64,000 bases of DNA from Tricholoma matsutake (taxonomy: Eukaryota > Basidiomycota > Agaricomycetes > Agaricales > Tricholomataceae). The DNA is taken from assembly GCA_026075535.2 (NCBI GenBank), contig AP026540.1, forward strand, positions 5,890,001 through 5,954,000. Reading direction: 5' to 3'. Position 1 is the first letter of the stretch; each line of letters opens with the position of its first letter. Of this stretch, positions 50,128 to 61,271 are shown piece by piece. The notes below the pieces were generated by a model that did no database searches, was not told the DNA's origin, and saw only the letters and a list, made by a program, of their open reading frames with translations. The position numbers and the translations under genes were made by a program.

Positions 50128-53117
50128 TCATGAATCATCCCGGGGAAGTGTCCAGCCAGGCTGCAGCCTTCCAGCGAGATTACTAACCGGGCCTGATAAC
50201 CCTGCTTGGCTTTTGAAACTCTCCAAAAAGTTCTTGATAAGATGATAATCCGCCGGCGCTTCATCTTCCTCATCTTGATCCTCCATTCCATCTGCTTCAA
50301 GCACTGCTCTAAGCTCAGCATCCATGGCTGCTTCAATGTCTTCTTCATCCTCAACCATAGTCGCCTTTCCCTTTCCTTTGTCCTTTGGTAGTTGCGGCGA
50401 TGGAGCCGCTTTCTTGGGACTCGAGCGAGAGCGCACCAACTCTGCGTCCATCGCCCGCATGACGGCTTCGAATGAATCAAGATTGGAATTGACAGGACTA
50501 GGCTGTGGTGTTCGTCCAGAGGGTTGTTGCTTCTCTGCTATATTCCTTGAGGCGGCGTCCTTCTTGGGTGCATTAGCACTAGCCGGAATGAAGACTACAG
50601 AAATTATTAGACCGGTTTTGGGGCTTGTCTAGTATGCGAACACACCGCCGCGTCCTTGACGATCTTGAATAATGTCACGCCAATGTTCGTCAGAGATACC
50701 AAGTGCTTGCCGAGAAAATTCGAGAAACTCTTCCTCTTCCTCTCCCATATCTATCTCGATATCGCCCACGACTTGTGGCTTCTCCTCGTCCGATTCATCA
50801 TCCACTACCTCCTCTTCGTCCGTTTCGTCGTCGGAGTCCACCCCATCATACCTATCACGGGGAATGATAGGCTGTCGGACTGGTTTGATTCGGGGTGGAG
50901 ACTCTGCAACGGTTGTGGCCAACTGTTCTTGAGTCTTTCCATCTCCAACCGCATCTGACTCAACCGTGGTTGGAGCAACTCGCTGTGAGTTGCTGTGGAA
51001 TGATGGAGGCATTTTTCCATAGTCAGACGGCTCTAATCCTAGGACGAGCTTGTCCATAGCAATTTTTCTTGCTGCCAATGCTTCTTCATCCCCTGCATCT
51101 TCAGATCCTGATGAAGACCCCTCATCGCTGAACGATTCATCTGAAAACCCCTCGCTTGAGACACCCAAATTCAGAAAAGGGCCGAGGATGACAACAAAAA
51201 ACACACTCTTCAAATTGGGCGCCTTCGAGGTCACCTTGCCCTGCCACAAAATCTTCCACCTTTCCCGCTAGCGCTTTCAATTTAGACGCCTGTTCTGAGG
51301 CCAAACGATCTTCTGAAGACCCCTCAGCCTCTGGGTTATCAACATCCATCTCGTCTATGACTACTCTGCTTCCGGGGGAATGTTGTAGCATATTTTCAAA
51401 ATCCCGGGCATCTATGTTGAGCCAATTGTCGGGGTCCTCGTCTAATTGGGAAGTAGTCAGAGGCAGCGACGGATTCTCTGCGACGGCTGCGTTGACTTGG
51501 GCAGCGAAGGACTGTCGTTGAGCATCGCTGGAATATTCGGGTTCGCTTAATCACATACGAGTTGAGAGTGAGGATTCACGTACTCCTCTCGGCGTGTCTC
51601 AACAAATATATCCGCGGCCCTAGTCTCATAGACTTTCCATAATGCAGAGCCTTCCATTTCACCTTTGAAATAGTCAGCAGACACAAGATTTTGAATGTAT
51701 TTGATGTATTCTGGGTTACGCCGTAAGGCATCTTTTTTAGCTTCTGCCTGGATAGAACAAATTAGTTTTGGACAGTATGAAAGTAGGGAGGCCGACCAGT
51801 GAACTGGTGGTATCTGCACTTGCAAAGGCATTTGTCTTGCCTTTACTCTCCTGGTACAGAATCTCGAAACCGACAGCCTGGCAAAGACAAATCAGTAGAG
51901 TGAAATACACTACACCACACTCACGATTTTCATCCCAACATCCCGCCATCTCCAAGCTTTGGTTCCTTCATTATCCTTCCAGGTTCCAAAAGCTTTCGGA
52001 GGAAAGAATTTTTGACCTACAAGCTGCGCATAAGCAGTCCGTGTCATCTTCACGGAGCTCAGCACAGACGAGTCTGGAGGGAAACGCGACATTCTGTGCG
52101 CAGTCTGAAGAGATCGGATTAAAGGAGGATGTTAGAAATGTATATTATTTGGGGTCTTACGCGTAATTGTATAGCATCCCTGGTGTAGAATGTTTCTACC
52201 GCCTTCTGTACTAGAAGAGGGTATTTGGCCAGTGCTTTGGCAATGTCAGCAGGTATGTATGCCTTAGTAACGTGCATGTGAGTGCGAGCTGCGACCGGAT
52301 ACCTGAATACTATTAGTAACACATTCAGCTCAAATACTATTATGTACCTAGAAATTCGCTGCCAAACAATACTTTCCACGCTAGGAGGTGCTTTAGTATA
52401 AATTGACGTGTCTCGGACAAGTTTAACCGCGTCTTCAGCGGATATGAATTGGTCTGAGTCTGAGTCGGCAACATTGAGATCGCCCCAGTCGTCATCTTCT
52501 GATCCTCCTGGAAGCTTCCGACGACGACGCTTTCTAGACGGTGGAGAGTTGTGAGAGATCGGGATGAGGTGAAGACGAGAACTGTAGATCCAGACCTATG
52601 AAAAATATGAGGTGTGAACAGTGGATTCTCTCACCAAGCCAGAAGACCAGGGGCGCACCCTATTCTCTGAATTTGTGGGCATCACCCATGAAGGGAGTGC
52701 TTCTGCAGCTTCAATAAGGAGGAACTCTCCATCCGTGTCAAAGGCACTGCAAGATGTAGAAGATCAGAACAGAGCTTTGGGTTGTAGATCCGAGTTCATG
52801 TACCCAATCACGACGTCCCACTTTGTACTGATTTCTCGAAGTAACCAAATCACACACCACTCGTCGTCCACACAATCTCCAACTCTCATCCTTCCCTCAA
52901 GAAGCCATGTTTCATTATCCGAGTCAGGGTTTGGAACGACTTTCAATTCAAAAGGATCGCGGTGCCATATGAAATCAGGGAATAGATTGTCGACATAGGT
53001 GCTTATGCAGGCCGCGAATGTAGTGACAGAAGGGCGGTCAGAAATGTTTGGTGGAGGATAGAGAGTATAATGAAGAGTATCTTCCGCTATGGCGGGTGTG
53101 CGATTGAAAATCTCCAT
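50128..53117 (-). CDS. Ecdysoneless / SGT1 family protein
   Basis: The first exon starts [20 protein letters not shown] at 53117; the segment [15 protein letters not shown] and [21 protein letters not shown] matches the SGT1/Ecd N-terminus. Later exons include [73 protein letters not shown] and [19 protein letters not shown]. The C-terminal third is strongly acidic (near 51100-50700) and ends with [20 protein letters not shown] and a GWTLPRDDS tail. Ecd homologues act in cell-cycle progression and in U5 snRNP/Prp8 assembly in animals; in yeast-like fungi the family name SGT1 is historical and is not the HSP90 co-chaperone Sgt1. Confidence 0.87.
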
Positions 53118-53220
53118 GGACAAGCAAGTCGTTCAGGGCAAACTTTTTGTTGTGATCACAAAGCCAGCCAAACAAGCTCCAGGCTGGTTATCCTCCAATT
53201 GCCTTTTCCGGCGTCTTACG
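53118..53220. promoter_or_regulatory. 103-bp divergent promoter, Ecdysoneless / VMA7
   Basis: Only 103 bp separate the divergent start codons at 53117 (minus) and 53221 (plus), so the two genes must share or overlap promoter elements and leaders. No specific motif identified. Confidence 0.6.
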
Positions 53221-53789
53221 ATGGCCTACAAAGACCGCAATCTGCTTGCGGTCATTGGAGATGAGGTACGCATTTCTCATTTTTATCAAGGTATACCCAT
53301 TGTGAACTTTCTACAGGATTCAATAACAGGTCTTCTACTGGCGGGGGTTGGTCACCTGAACGGACAACAGAAGAATTTCTTGGTGGTCGACGCAAGTAAG
53401 CGAGCTACTACATTCTCTGAAAAACACTTTATTCTGATGCACAGGCTTTCTATGTGCTAGAGACACAAGTGTCAGCTATTGAAGCTGCTTTTCAGGAGTT
53501 CACGGAACGGAAAGATATCGCGATATTATTGATAAACCAACACGTCTGGCCATGTTCTGTATTCAGAGGACTGCAAAATCTCATTTACTTTCCCTCAGAT
53601 TGCAGAGAAGATCCGGCCAACGGTCGACAAGTATCAGCAAGCATTTCCAGCACTGCTGGAAATTCCTTCCAAAGACCATCCTTATGGTGCGTTCATCCTT
53701 CACCCCCAGCGACACCGTCTGATTGCAAGAGATCAGACCCATCGAAAGATTCCGTACTAAAGCGCGTACAGAAACTATTTGGGGATTAA
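53221..53789 (+). CDS. VMA7: V-type H+-ATPase subunit F
   Basis: Exons 53221-53265, 53317-53395, about 53461 onward and a later exon join to give roughly 120 residues. Conserved blocks: [15 protein letters not shown], then [50 protein letters not shown], then [40 protein letters not shown] and QKLFGD. The subunit lies on the central stalk of V1 and is required for assembly and regulation of the vacuolar proton pump. An upstream in-frame ATG near 53113 would add about 36 residues, but family length favours 53221. Confidence 0.95.
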
Positions 53790-53873
53790 AAAATGGATGT
53801 GTAATAGTATCCTCATTCCTCGTGGACCTTCAATGAGGATAAAACATAATTCATCAAGTGTATATCATTGCTA

Positions 53874-55173
53874 TTATGAATTCCAGCGCATCACAGGTTC
53901 ATTGTCTCTGACTCCCGGAGTACGTTCTACGAAGACTCGCACTGGATTGGGATCTCGTGAGCCTAAGCAATCTGTCATCAGCAGTGACAGTTTCACATAG
54001 CTGTACAAACGTACTTGGTATGTCAATCAATAGATACCGGAGCACAAAATAGCCTTCCTTATTCTGACGAGCCTGTCAGAAGAATAAGGGAAGAGGGCTT
54101 GAAGACACGACTTACCCTGATGAGACTGGCATGGACTTGTCCATCTGTAAAAACCCGGCCGTCTGATGGAGGCTTAGATTCTGCTTGTCCTCCTCTAGAT
54201 CCCTTCAGTGAGGAGAACATTCCTGCAAAGTTCCAGGCACTGTTCTCACTTTTCCGCTGTTCCATCGCGTTCGAAGGGAGAGTGGGAAGTGGCGGCGGTG
54301 GAGGAGGAGCACCACTGAGATATTTAAACAGCCTCTTCGTTCGGTCCACTAGTGTTGCGGTATGCTCTTGTGTCCACGCTATCGATTCGTCGAGAGTCAG
54401 TTCGGATAGAACTGATATTTTGTCCTTTGCCCATTCCGTCATTGATTGGAAAAAAGATGATTCCGATTGCGGGACATCAATGCCTGGGGGTCGACCTTGA
54501 ACGTAAAAGGTCATGATCATATGTTCTTGACCGTACGCGTCAATCATGATCTGTGAAGTGACATGTCTATTTCGATGCCGAGGACGTATTGCGGAGGGCG
54601 GATTGTTATGGAAGGATAATGGACCATTCAGGTACTTTGCTACCTACGAAAAGATTAAGAAATATGTCTCAAAGGAGTCCATAGCGACATGCCTTCGGAG
54701 ATGCCTTTATACGTTCGCAAGCGTCCCCATATAGAACGGTCGGCGAGTTTTTCGAGAATAACTCCGTCACGAGTGAGTATATGAGAAGTGCGGAAAATCC
54801 GGCTCCAAGTAGAATTACAGTGAGGTTCGTCGTCCGTGCGGTTGTCCGCATGACTAGAGAAACCTATGTCATGAGGTTGCAGAAGAACGCAAAGGTTGAT
54901 CCAGGTACCTTTCCCTCCAATGTTTAACTCTGACCATTTCGGAACATTCTCGTCTCTCCGTAAGGAAGACTGCGCAAGGCCTAGCCGAAATGGGCCAACA
55001 GAGCTTCCCTGAGGCAGAGCGCGTTGCTTTGTGTCCAATGACTGCGAGAGCACCGAGCTTTCAGTATCGTGATAAGTCGCGTATTTCCTATAACGGAAAC
55101 CTTGGTGGCGATTTGGCAATGAAAGCAAAGGTCCACGGCAGTATAGTGGTCGGAACAAAATAGGAGCACGCAT
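53874..55173 (-). CDS. TIM21: Mitochondrial import inner-membrane translocase subunit TIM21
   Basis: Starts MRAPILFRPLYCRGPLLSLP at 55173, a basic presequence. After a variable region, the membrane segment reads RTTARTTNLTVILLGAGFSA followed by LLIYSLVTELFS. Intermembrane-space exons contain DACERIKASPK, then a variable step into RHRNRHVTSQIMIDAYGQEHM and MTFYVQGRPPGI, the conserved Tim21 core. A poly-proline run (PPPPPP) sits near 54300. The C-terminal exon reads LLMTDCLGSRDPNPVRVFVE and EPVMRWNS, ending at 53874. The likely junction after GGK joins VMRTTA using the AG just before 54850. Tim21 links the TOM and TIM23 complexes and respiratory supercomplexes. Confidence 0.88.
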
Positions 55174-56438
55174 GGAGGCTCGACTTAAGGCCTTAAGGCG
55201 TCATCCATGTCAGCACCCTTATGCAATCTGCTTAGTATTAGTAAGCGCCAAGAGCGGCCAACAAGTTTTTCAGTGAGAAAATGGTTTGTATTTCCTTGAA
55301 AGCATAGCCTAGGTCTCAAGTTCTACTTACTCTCAAGTCACTCTTTGAGGTGGGTCACTGTAAGTAGTTCACTCATGATTTTAGTGGTAGTTCACAAATG
55401 GTGTTATCGTATGCAAGATGATACAATGTCAGTAGTGAGCATCCACAGCAGCAAGACAGAGGAGATAGGTAGAAGGACAAAGATGAAAGGCTATGCAACT
55501 GTGACACATCCGAAATTCAGAAGTCACCGTAAGAACGATCACTTTTCAGTTGGCGGACGGAATGGAATTGATTCTACAGTTGCGCCCTCTGCTGCACAAC
55601 TCAAAAATGCGAAGCCAAAGCAGTCCAAATAAGATAGGCGAGCTCGGATGCTACTATATACACAAACAGAGCAGTATGTAAATCTGATATAAATTTGTTA
55701 TATAGATAAAAAGGGTGACGTGGGCCACGAAAAACTATGGCAAAGATGATGGAGTGAGGAAGCAAGGAGCTGGAGTGAAACTGTTTCACAATACCAGGAC
55801 TTTCCTCAACACAGCATCTGCTAAACAATAGCACCATGTGAAGATGGTATGCTGAACAAAATCACATTGAATGCAGGCACAGCCTGGGAGATGGCGAGGC
55901 CATGAGAAAGTTTTTGCTCAGCGCAGAGGCCTACAAAAACATTCCTTACCCTTGGAACCCACATTTATGATGACCTCTGCTGCACAACTCAAGAATGGGA
56001 AGTAGTGCAAACAGGGCCATCAAAGCAGTCCAAATAGGTGAGCTCAGAGCAGGGTGCTAAAAATGGCTGATGATGTTGTGTGTGGGGGTGGTAGAGGTGA
56101 GAGAAAGATGTAGAGCGAGGAGCTGTGAGGAGGATGGCAAAGCCAAATAGCTGAAAATAGATGTGGATTGCAGTCATATAGTAGCCCATGAGACTGTACA
56201 TGAATTTCAATGAGATCCCATGAAACACTGGAGGATGATGGCAGAGCCAAGCAGGAAGGAAGTGCAATCATATGGTAGCCCATGACGATCACTATGATAA
56301 ATAGTGCCAATAGATAAACAGAATAACATTGAGAAAGATGTTAAGCAAAGGATAGAGTACAAAGGAAAGAATGGATTGTAGCTTATTTGTAGGTTGAAGA
56401 TGACATTCAATTAATTATGTTGGAGGCTTCAGCAGCAC
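55174..56438. repeat. Degenerate repeat and intergenic sequence at the edge of the repeat island
   Basis: After the TIM21 start there is no gene. Imperfect copies of a CTCTGCTGCACAACTC-containing segment, also sharing a CAGTCCAAATA stretch, occur at about 55585-55650 and 55977-56048. A second imperfect pair sharing CATATAGTAGCCCATGA / CATATGGTAGCCCATGA lies near 56172 and 56267. These look like worn remnants of a mobile element. A 95-codon frame at 55345-55632 overlaps the first copy and has no recognisable domain. Confidence 0.55.
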
Positions 56439-56439
56439 G

Positions 56440-56929
56440 AGATCATAGTGTGGCTAAGCAAATGTCATTGTCCTTCACAGAATGGTCCTCTCTACAAATG
56501 TAACAGGTACCATGCTTGCAACGATTAGGGCAAGGGTCCTGGCATCTGCCCCAATTCCAGTTGCAGCATGGGACATCTGTTCTCTTAGCAGGTGAGGTGA
56601 CAGAAGAGGGAGAAACAGCTCATTTATGAGAGACAGATGAAGATGATGAAGCATTGGTGGTAGTGAATAGCTGAGTGAGCAGTGGGAGATGGAGGTGGGA
56701 ACGATTGTCCATGTGGAAAGGTTGTTTTGCATACTGTGTAAGAGTGCCTCTTACATCATCAAACCATTATCACATGTAACACAGTTATCACATGTTATTC
56801 TGAAAGTATATAGTCCATGCTTCGAGTACTTGTACTGTACCTTAGTTTCCTCCCCCGAAATATACTAAGTTCCTTACATGTTCCTGTCCCCTTGAGTCTC
56901 GAGTGTTGGAAGCTCCAGCTTCCTTCCAT
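56440..56929 (-). pseudogene. Gag-like mobile-element fragment with Cys/His knuckle
   Basis: On the minus strand, 56929-56877 encodes RKLELPTLETQGDRNM and stop, nearly identical to the end of the frame at 63913-63584. About 125 bp of shared sequence follow, ending at a TGTAAGAG-TGC-CTCTTACA palindrome near 56737. Further left, at about 56560-56445, a frame reads VPCCNWNWGRCQDPCP then CKHGTCYICREDH, a Cys/His knuckle spaced CC-x6-C-x3-C-x3-C-x4-C-x2-C-x3-H, followed by a stop. Similar WN-containing C-rich tails occur at the ends of gag-like proteins of Agaricomycete mobile elements, as I recall. The frame between the two pieces is broken. Confidence 0.55.
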
Positions 56930-56949
56930 TTTTTTTTGTAACAAACTTA

Positions 56950-59222
56950 CTATCTACACTCTACTCTCTCACACATTCTTTTCCCAAAACCCACACTGAC
57001 CCTGAAATTTCCAAAATGGGCATTTTGTTTCACACCAACAGTTCTCTTAGCGATGACGCAACAACAACTTGCACTGTCTTTCATGCTCCCTTGTTCTCTC
57101 CATTGGACTTGCTCTCTCCCTCGTCTGGCCCCCCTGCTCTGTTGGTTCCCTTTCATTCTAGGTCAATGCTCCTAGCTGACCCTGCTCTGCTTCCCCCAAT
57201 GACTCGAGCGGTGTCGTGTCCTACTTGTTGAGGCTGTCTACCCCTCTTGTGCTGTCCACAGGTCTCGTTTTCTGACTCCCCACCTGTTGTGTTTCCACCC
57301 CGCCAATCTCGTTTATGCCCTGCCTGTCTCATCTTGAGCCTACTTCTCTTGTGCGACTCATTCAATGCCAACACCAGCCACAATGATACTATCCCCAATT
57401 TCAGCCTGCTCACCCCAAACTCCCCAGTTTTGCCAGAACCTGCCTGGTACACCCCTCCAGCATCTCCGATGATGACATCTACACCCCTCACTCCCTGTTC
57501 ACCTCCCCAGCACACTCCCCAGCCCTGCATCTGGAATGACCCCAGTCCACAGCCACGTCACCAGCAGCAACAACAACTACCCCAGAAACAGCATCTAGGG
57601 CCACATCTCGCACCCAGGAAGCATCCCCCATACAGGAGACTCACCACCACGCTGTAAACAATGCACCAACTCCATCCACAACCCAGAAAATGCCGTTATG
57701 CAAGGTCATGCGGACATGTTCATCTGAATGTGTTGTGGACTTGATGCAACCACCCAGCCAGCCCCACCATCTACAACGATGACCCATACCACCTCCAACA
57801 GCACCCCGTTCCCCCCCTGCTTGACCCCCATACCCCCGTTATGCACCACGAGCCCATGACGATGCCTTACACGTCCACATGGTCTGCCATGAGATTGTTG
57901 ACAACCACCCCCACCAGTCTGTCCCCAGCCCCGAAACTGCCCCCAGCCTCTCATAAACATCGACACACACTGCCAGGACATCCCTTGACAACTACCACCA
58001 GCATGTCATGCACCGTCCCTAGCAACATCGACAACCACCACCAGCACCTTGTCCCCTGCCTCAACCCTGCTCCCAACAGCCAGAAAACGATGGCACTCAT
58101 TGCTGAATTGATCTACAGCACCCCTAGAGTCTCCCCAGCCCCTCCTCTCATGTCCTGAACCCTGCCATTACACCACCACATTCCCAGCTTCAAACACTCC
58201 TGCAGACCCACTGGCCCCTTCTTTCACGTCCTGAGATGCCCATTGCCACTGCAACATCACAACTGCCAACATTAATGCTACCTGCTACAACCACCTCTGA
58301 AACAGCATCTAGGGCTGCGGCAAGCACCCAGACTGTACCCTCCATCCCAGAGACTCATCAACAGGCCATAAACGACATGCAGAGACAGCCCACAGCCCAG
58401 CAAACAGAGATCTGCCACCACATGCAGACACGTTCATCTGAACATGTTGTTTACTTGACGAAACAAACCCGCTCACCCCAGAACCCCAAATGAAGGCCCA
58501 GGAGTCCTCCAGTAGCACCCTGCTCCCCCCAGCTCAATCTCCAGACCCTCGTTCTGCACCTTGAGCCTGACGCCGCTGCTACATCACCCCCAATGCCGCC
58601 TACACCTCACATAGCTGCCCCATCACCAAGAATGTTGTCTACACCTGGGGACATCCCCCCAAAGTGACATCTACACCTTGTTCACTGCCAATCCTGTCCC
58701 AGCCATCCAGCTCACCCCAACCCCCCCCCAAAATGTGCCATTTTGCCACCACCCATGTGGTAGACCCTGCCCACTCACCAAATGATGCTGTCTGCACCTG
58801 TGAATGCCCCCCCCCCCCCCCCCTGCTCTCTCCCCTCTTGCTCCCACCCTGCTCCTCTTGTGCCCAGCAACCTCTTGACTCATTTGGTGCCATATGGCAT
58901 CATTTGAGGCCATTAATGTTCCTTAGCCCTACCTAGTGGTCTCCACACCCTCGTTTTGCTGGTGTCAACTCTCCTTGCACCTCCACTTTATGTTTTCAGC
59001 CCCTCAGAGCCTTGTCACCAATGCAGCCCCCGCCACAGTTTCCCACCCTCATTGCGGTTCCCTGCCCTCATTGCAGTTCCATGCCCTCACCCTGTCCTCA
59101 CCATGGTTCCCTGCCCTTGCCCTGTCCTCACCACTGCAATCAACACCACTCACCCACACATGGAACCAAGTCAAGCCCACCACTCGCTTGTCTCCCATCC
59201 ATGTCACCAGCACTGTCCATGT
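56950..59222. repeat. C-rich, G-poor low-complexity region with an imperfect two-copy 0.7-kb repeat
   Basis: The plus strand is strikingly cytosine-rich and guanine-poor over about 2.2 kb, with CCCCC runs including a 15-base or longer run near 58807. Two related segments start near 57590 and 58303 (both with ACAGCATCTAGGGC), spaced about 713 bp, and stay alignable past a TTCATCTGAA step near 57720 and 58433. Parts read as Thr/Ser/Pro-rich frames, for example the 85-codon frame at 58236-58493, but stops and frame changes are frequent. This may be a decayed Pro/Thr-rich gene of a mobile element; no active gene is supported. Confidence 0.6.
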
Positions 59223-59227
59223 CACCA
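59205..59227. repeat. Left remnant of the 18-bp minisatellite and target-site duplication
   Basis: One unit of the CACCAGCACTGTCCATGT repeat (59205-59222) is followed by CACCA (59223-59227), directly before the LTR element. The same CACCA occurs at 63065-63069 on the other side. Confidence 0.9.
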
Positions 59228-59421
59228 TATAGTGAGTCAGGGGTAGTTTAAGTTAGATCACACTGGGCAATGACATGAATAACGTATAAATTGGGTTGAG
59301 TGAGTGATCTGGTGTAAACTAAGGTACAATTTAGGAAGGAGCTGGTTTTTATAGAAACCAGCTGCCTTGAAATATAATAGATACAAACTTGATCCCCCCA
59401 GGGTTGGTGGGGATCACTACA
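59228..59421 (-). repeat. 3' LTR (194 bp)
   Basis: Identical in extent to the copy at 62871-63064 apart from about three substitutions, near 59239, 59276 and 59332. On the minus strand it begins TGTAGTGATCCCC and ends GACTCACTATA. Confidence 0.92.
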
Positions 59422-59492
59422 CTCTCCCCCTTTAGCTTCATGCATGAGTGAAGATAAGAAGAAAAGAAAAAAATACCTTGTGGTTGCAAGGT

Positions 59493-59560
59493 AATAATAG
59501 ATACTTGATCCCCCCAGGTTTGGTGGGGATCACTACATTCTCCCCCTTTACCTTCATGCA
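59493..59560 (-). repeat. Partial second copy of LTR end plus polypurine tract
   Basis: Inside the element, the sequence ATAGATA...TTGATCCCCCCAGG, TGGTGGGGATCACTACA, then TCTCCCCCTTTA and CTTCATGCATG repeats what lies at 59380-59445 (the 3' LTR end, PPT and the adjoining bases), with small differences. It looks like a short tandem duplication of the 3' end of the element. Confidence 0.85.
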
Positions 59561-59604
59561 TGGGTGAAGATGAGAAGAAATGAATGACCTTGAGGAGAGG
59601 GTCA

Positions 59605-59935
59605 TCGGTATGTGGATATCATCGTGGTGCGATGAGGCAAATAAGTTTTGTTTATTAAAAACTTGACAACCTGAAAAGGGTTGTCGGGTATGTGGGTACG
59701 ATGAGGTGAATAAGTTTTGTTTATTAAAAACTTGACAACCTGAAATGGGTTGTCGGGTATGTGGGTATCATCATGGAGCGACGAGGGGAACAATAATGTT
59801 TATAAAAAACAAGACAACCTGAAATGGGGTCGTTGGGTATGTGGGTATCATCATGGAGCAATGAGGGGAACAATTTTGTTTATAAAAAACAAGATGACCT
59901 GAATGGGGTTGTCAGGTATGTGGGTGTTTCTGGAG
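59605..59935. repeat. About four copies of an approximately 80-bp imperfect tandem repeat
   Basis: Units start near 59609, 59687, 59755, 59835 and partly 59914, each with GGTATGTGGGTA-like sequence, a GATGAGG/ACGAGGGG step, a GTTTAT(T)AAAAA run and GACAACCTGAAA with GGGTTGTC. They lie between the 431-codon ORF and the polypurine tract. Confidence 0.88.
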
Positions 59936-59975
59936 AGTTCTGTTTCTGGAGAGTTCCCCAGAGAGATATAAGTCA

Positions 59976-61271
59976 TTATGATTCACCTGAATCATAGAGT
60001 TCATAATAGTAATCCTCATCAGAGTAATTCTCTGATTCTGAGTCTGACATATCATTCTCTTCAGAAGAATGATCTTCAGTGGCACTCACATCACTATCCT
60101 CTTGGATGTGATCATTATCAGACACATCTGACTCTCTGTCAGATTCATCATAGGGCTGCCAGTGCTCCTCTGTTGAGGAGCAGTTCTCGGGATCAGAACA
60201 TTCCCAAGTGCGGACTTCATAATTCCATCCATCTTCATCGATGAGGGGTGCCTCGTCATCAGAAGAACCATCCAGCTGTTCTCGGGCTGGATAATGCATG
60301 ATTTGTCTCATACATGCCATCCATTCAGGCTCAGGCTCAGTAGTACCTGGTAAGTTTTCTAATTCATCTCTATCAGATGAATAGTCAGGACATTCCCAAC
60401 TGTGTGAAGCATTACACATTGTTGAATGCATTCGAATGCATGACACGTGACTGGTGTCACACATCTGAAGTCGACGCGTAATTGTTGAAGTCTCTTGCAC
60501 AAACAGTGTGGGTAGACATGTAACTTCATCTACCTGGCTGCCTTGGTGGGAAGTATGTTCCCCAAGGCTCTTTTCTATTCTCCTTAGTCTCCTGACAATG
60601 CCAGGAGGGCTGATAGCTGTACTAGGTAAGTACAGCCTTTTACCTCGGTCCAGAGGTACTGACAACAAAGTTCTTGGCTTTGTTTTAGTTCCAATGTCTG
60701 AACACGGATGTTTCTTGTGCACTGCGTGGTTATGGCACAGTCTCGATACCTCAAGATTGTGGTGACACTGCCTGAACACCTCAAGATGACAGTGTTGCAA
60801 CAATGCAGAGAAACATGGGTTAGTGGAGGGTATGGCCATTGGGGATCCGTAGCAAGAGTTGTCGCGTCGGATAACAGGTGCACTTGTCACCTGTGGGTTT
60901 GTGGACAGTGCCACTGGCACTGTCCAACGATTACTGATATTGTTAGTCATAGAACAACGATTTTCATTGTTTCTCGATGCTAGAACATTTGCATTCAAAC
61001 GTTCATGGATAACTGCACCAAACAGGTGCGTTTTCAATGTTTTCAATCGATGGGACCGCATGTCCTCAAGGGACAGCAGTTGGTTTGAAGTCACAGCCGC
61101 GTTGGGGCCATGAGATGGATTCCGACATGTTTTTGAATGCATTGGGGTTTCAGTTGGAGGTAAGCAGCTCATTTGAACTATTAGGGTTGTTACTGATGAA
61201 GGATTCCCCTTCTCTTCAGTTTTAACATTCGTGTTCAAACGTTCTAGGATAAATGCGTCGCTATGATGCAT
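59976..61271 (-). CDS. 431-codon ORF of the LTR element, function unknown
   Basis: Uninterrupted from ATG 61271 (MHHSDAFILERLNTNVKTEE) to the stop at 59976. No domain is recognised and there is no protease, reverse transcriptase or integrase motif. The middle is unusually rich in Cys and His (ALLQHCHLEVFRQCHHNLEV, then SRLCHNHAVHKKHPC). The last 150 residues are strongly acidic and Ser-rich, with SENYSDEDYYYELYDSGES at the end. Two short related segments (ERLNTNV and ERLNANV) hint at internal duplication. Being the longest intact frame in an otherwise broken element, it is either an element-specific gene or a chance-open remnant. Confidence 0.5.
   Translation of the reverse strand: MHHSDAFILERLNTNVKTEEKGNPSSVTTLIVQMSCLPPTETPMHSKTCRNPSHGPNAAVTSNQLLSLEDMRSHRLKTLKTHLFGAVIHERLNANVLASRNNENRCSMTNNISNRWTVPVALSTNPQVTSAPVIRRDNSCYGSPMAIPSTNPCFSALLQHCHLEVFRQCHHNLEVSRLCHNHAVHKKHPCSDIGTKTKPRTLLSVPLDRGKRLYLPSTAISPPGIVRRLRRIEKSLGEHTSHQGSQVDEVTCLPTLFVQETSTITRRLQMCDTSHVSCIRMHSTMCNASHSWECPDYSSDRDELENLPGTTEPEPEWMACMRQIMHYPAREQLDGSSDDEAPLIDEDGWNYEVRTWECSDPENCSSTEEHWQPYDESDRESDVSDNDHIQEDSDVSATEDHSSEENDMSDSESENYSDEDYYYELYDSGES

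Noticed and set aside
55345..55632. 95-codon plus-strand frame next to TIM21
   Set aside because: Its end lies in a repeat also seen near 55977-56048, and it has no domain; probably repeat sequence.
57247..59251. Pro/Thr-rich frames in the C-rich block as secreted mucin-like genes
   Set aside because: Frames are short, change repeatedly, and no signal peptide or intron structure supports a gene.
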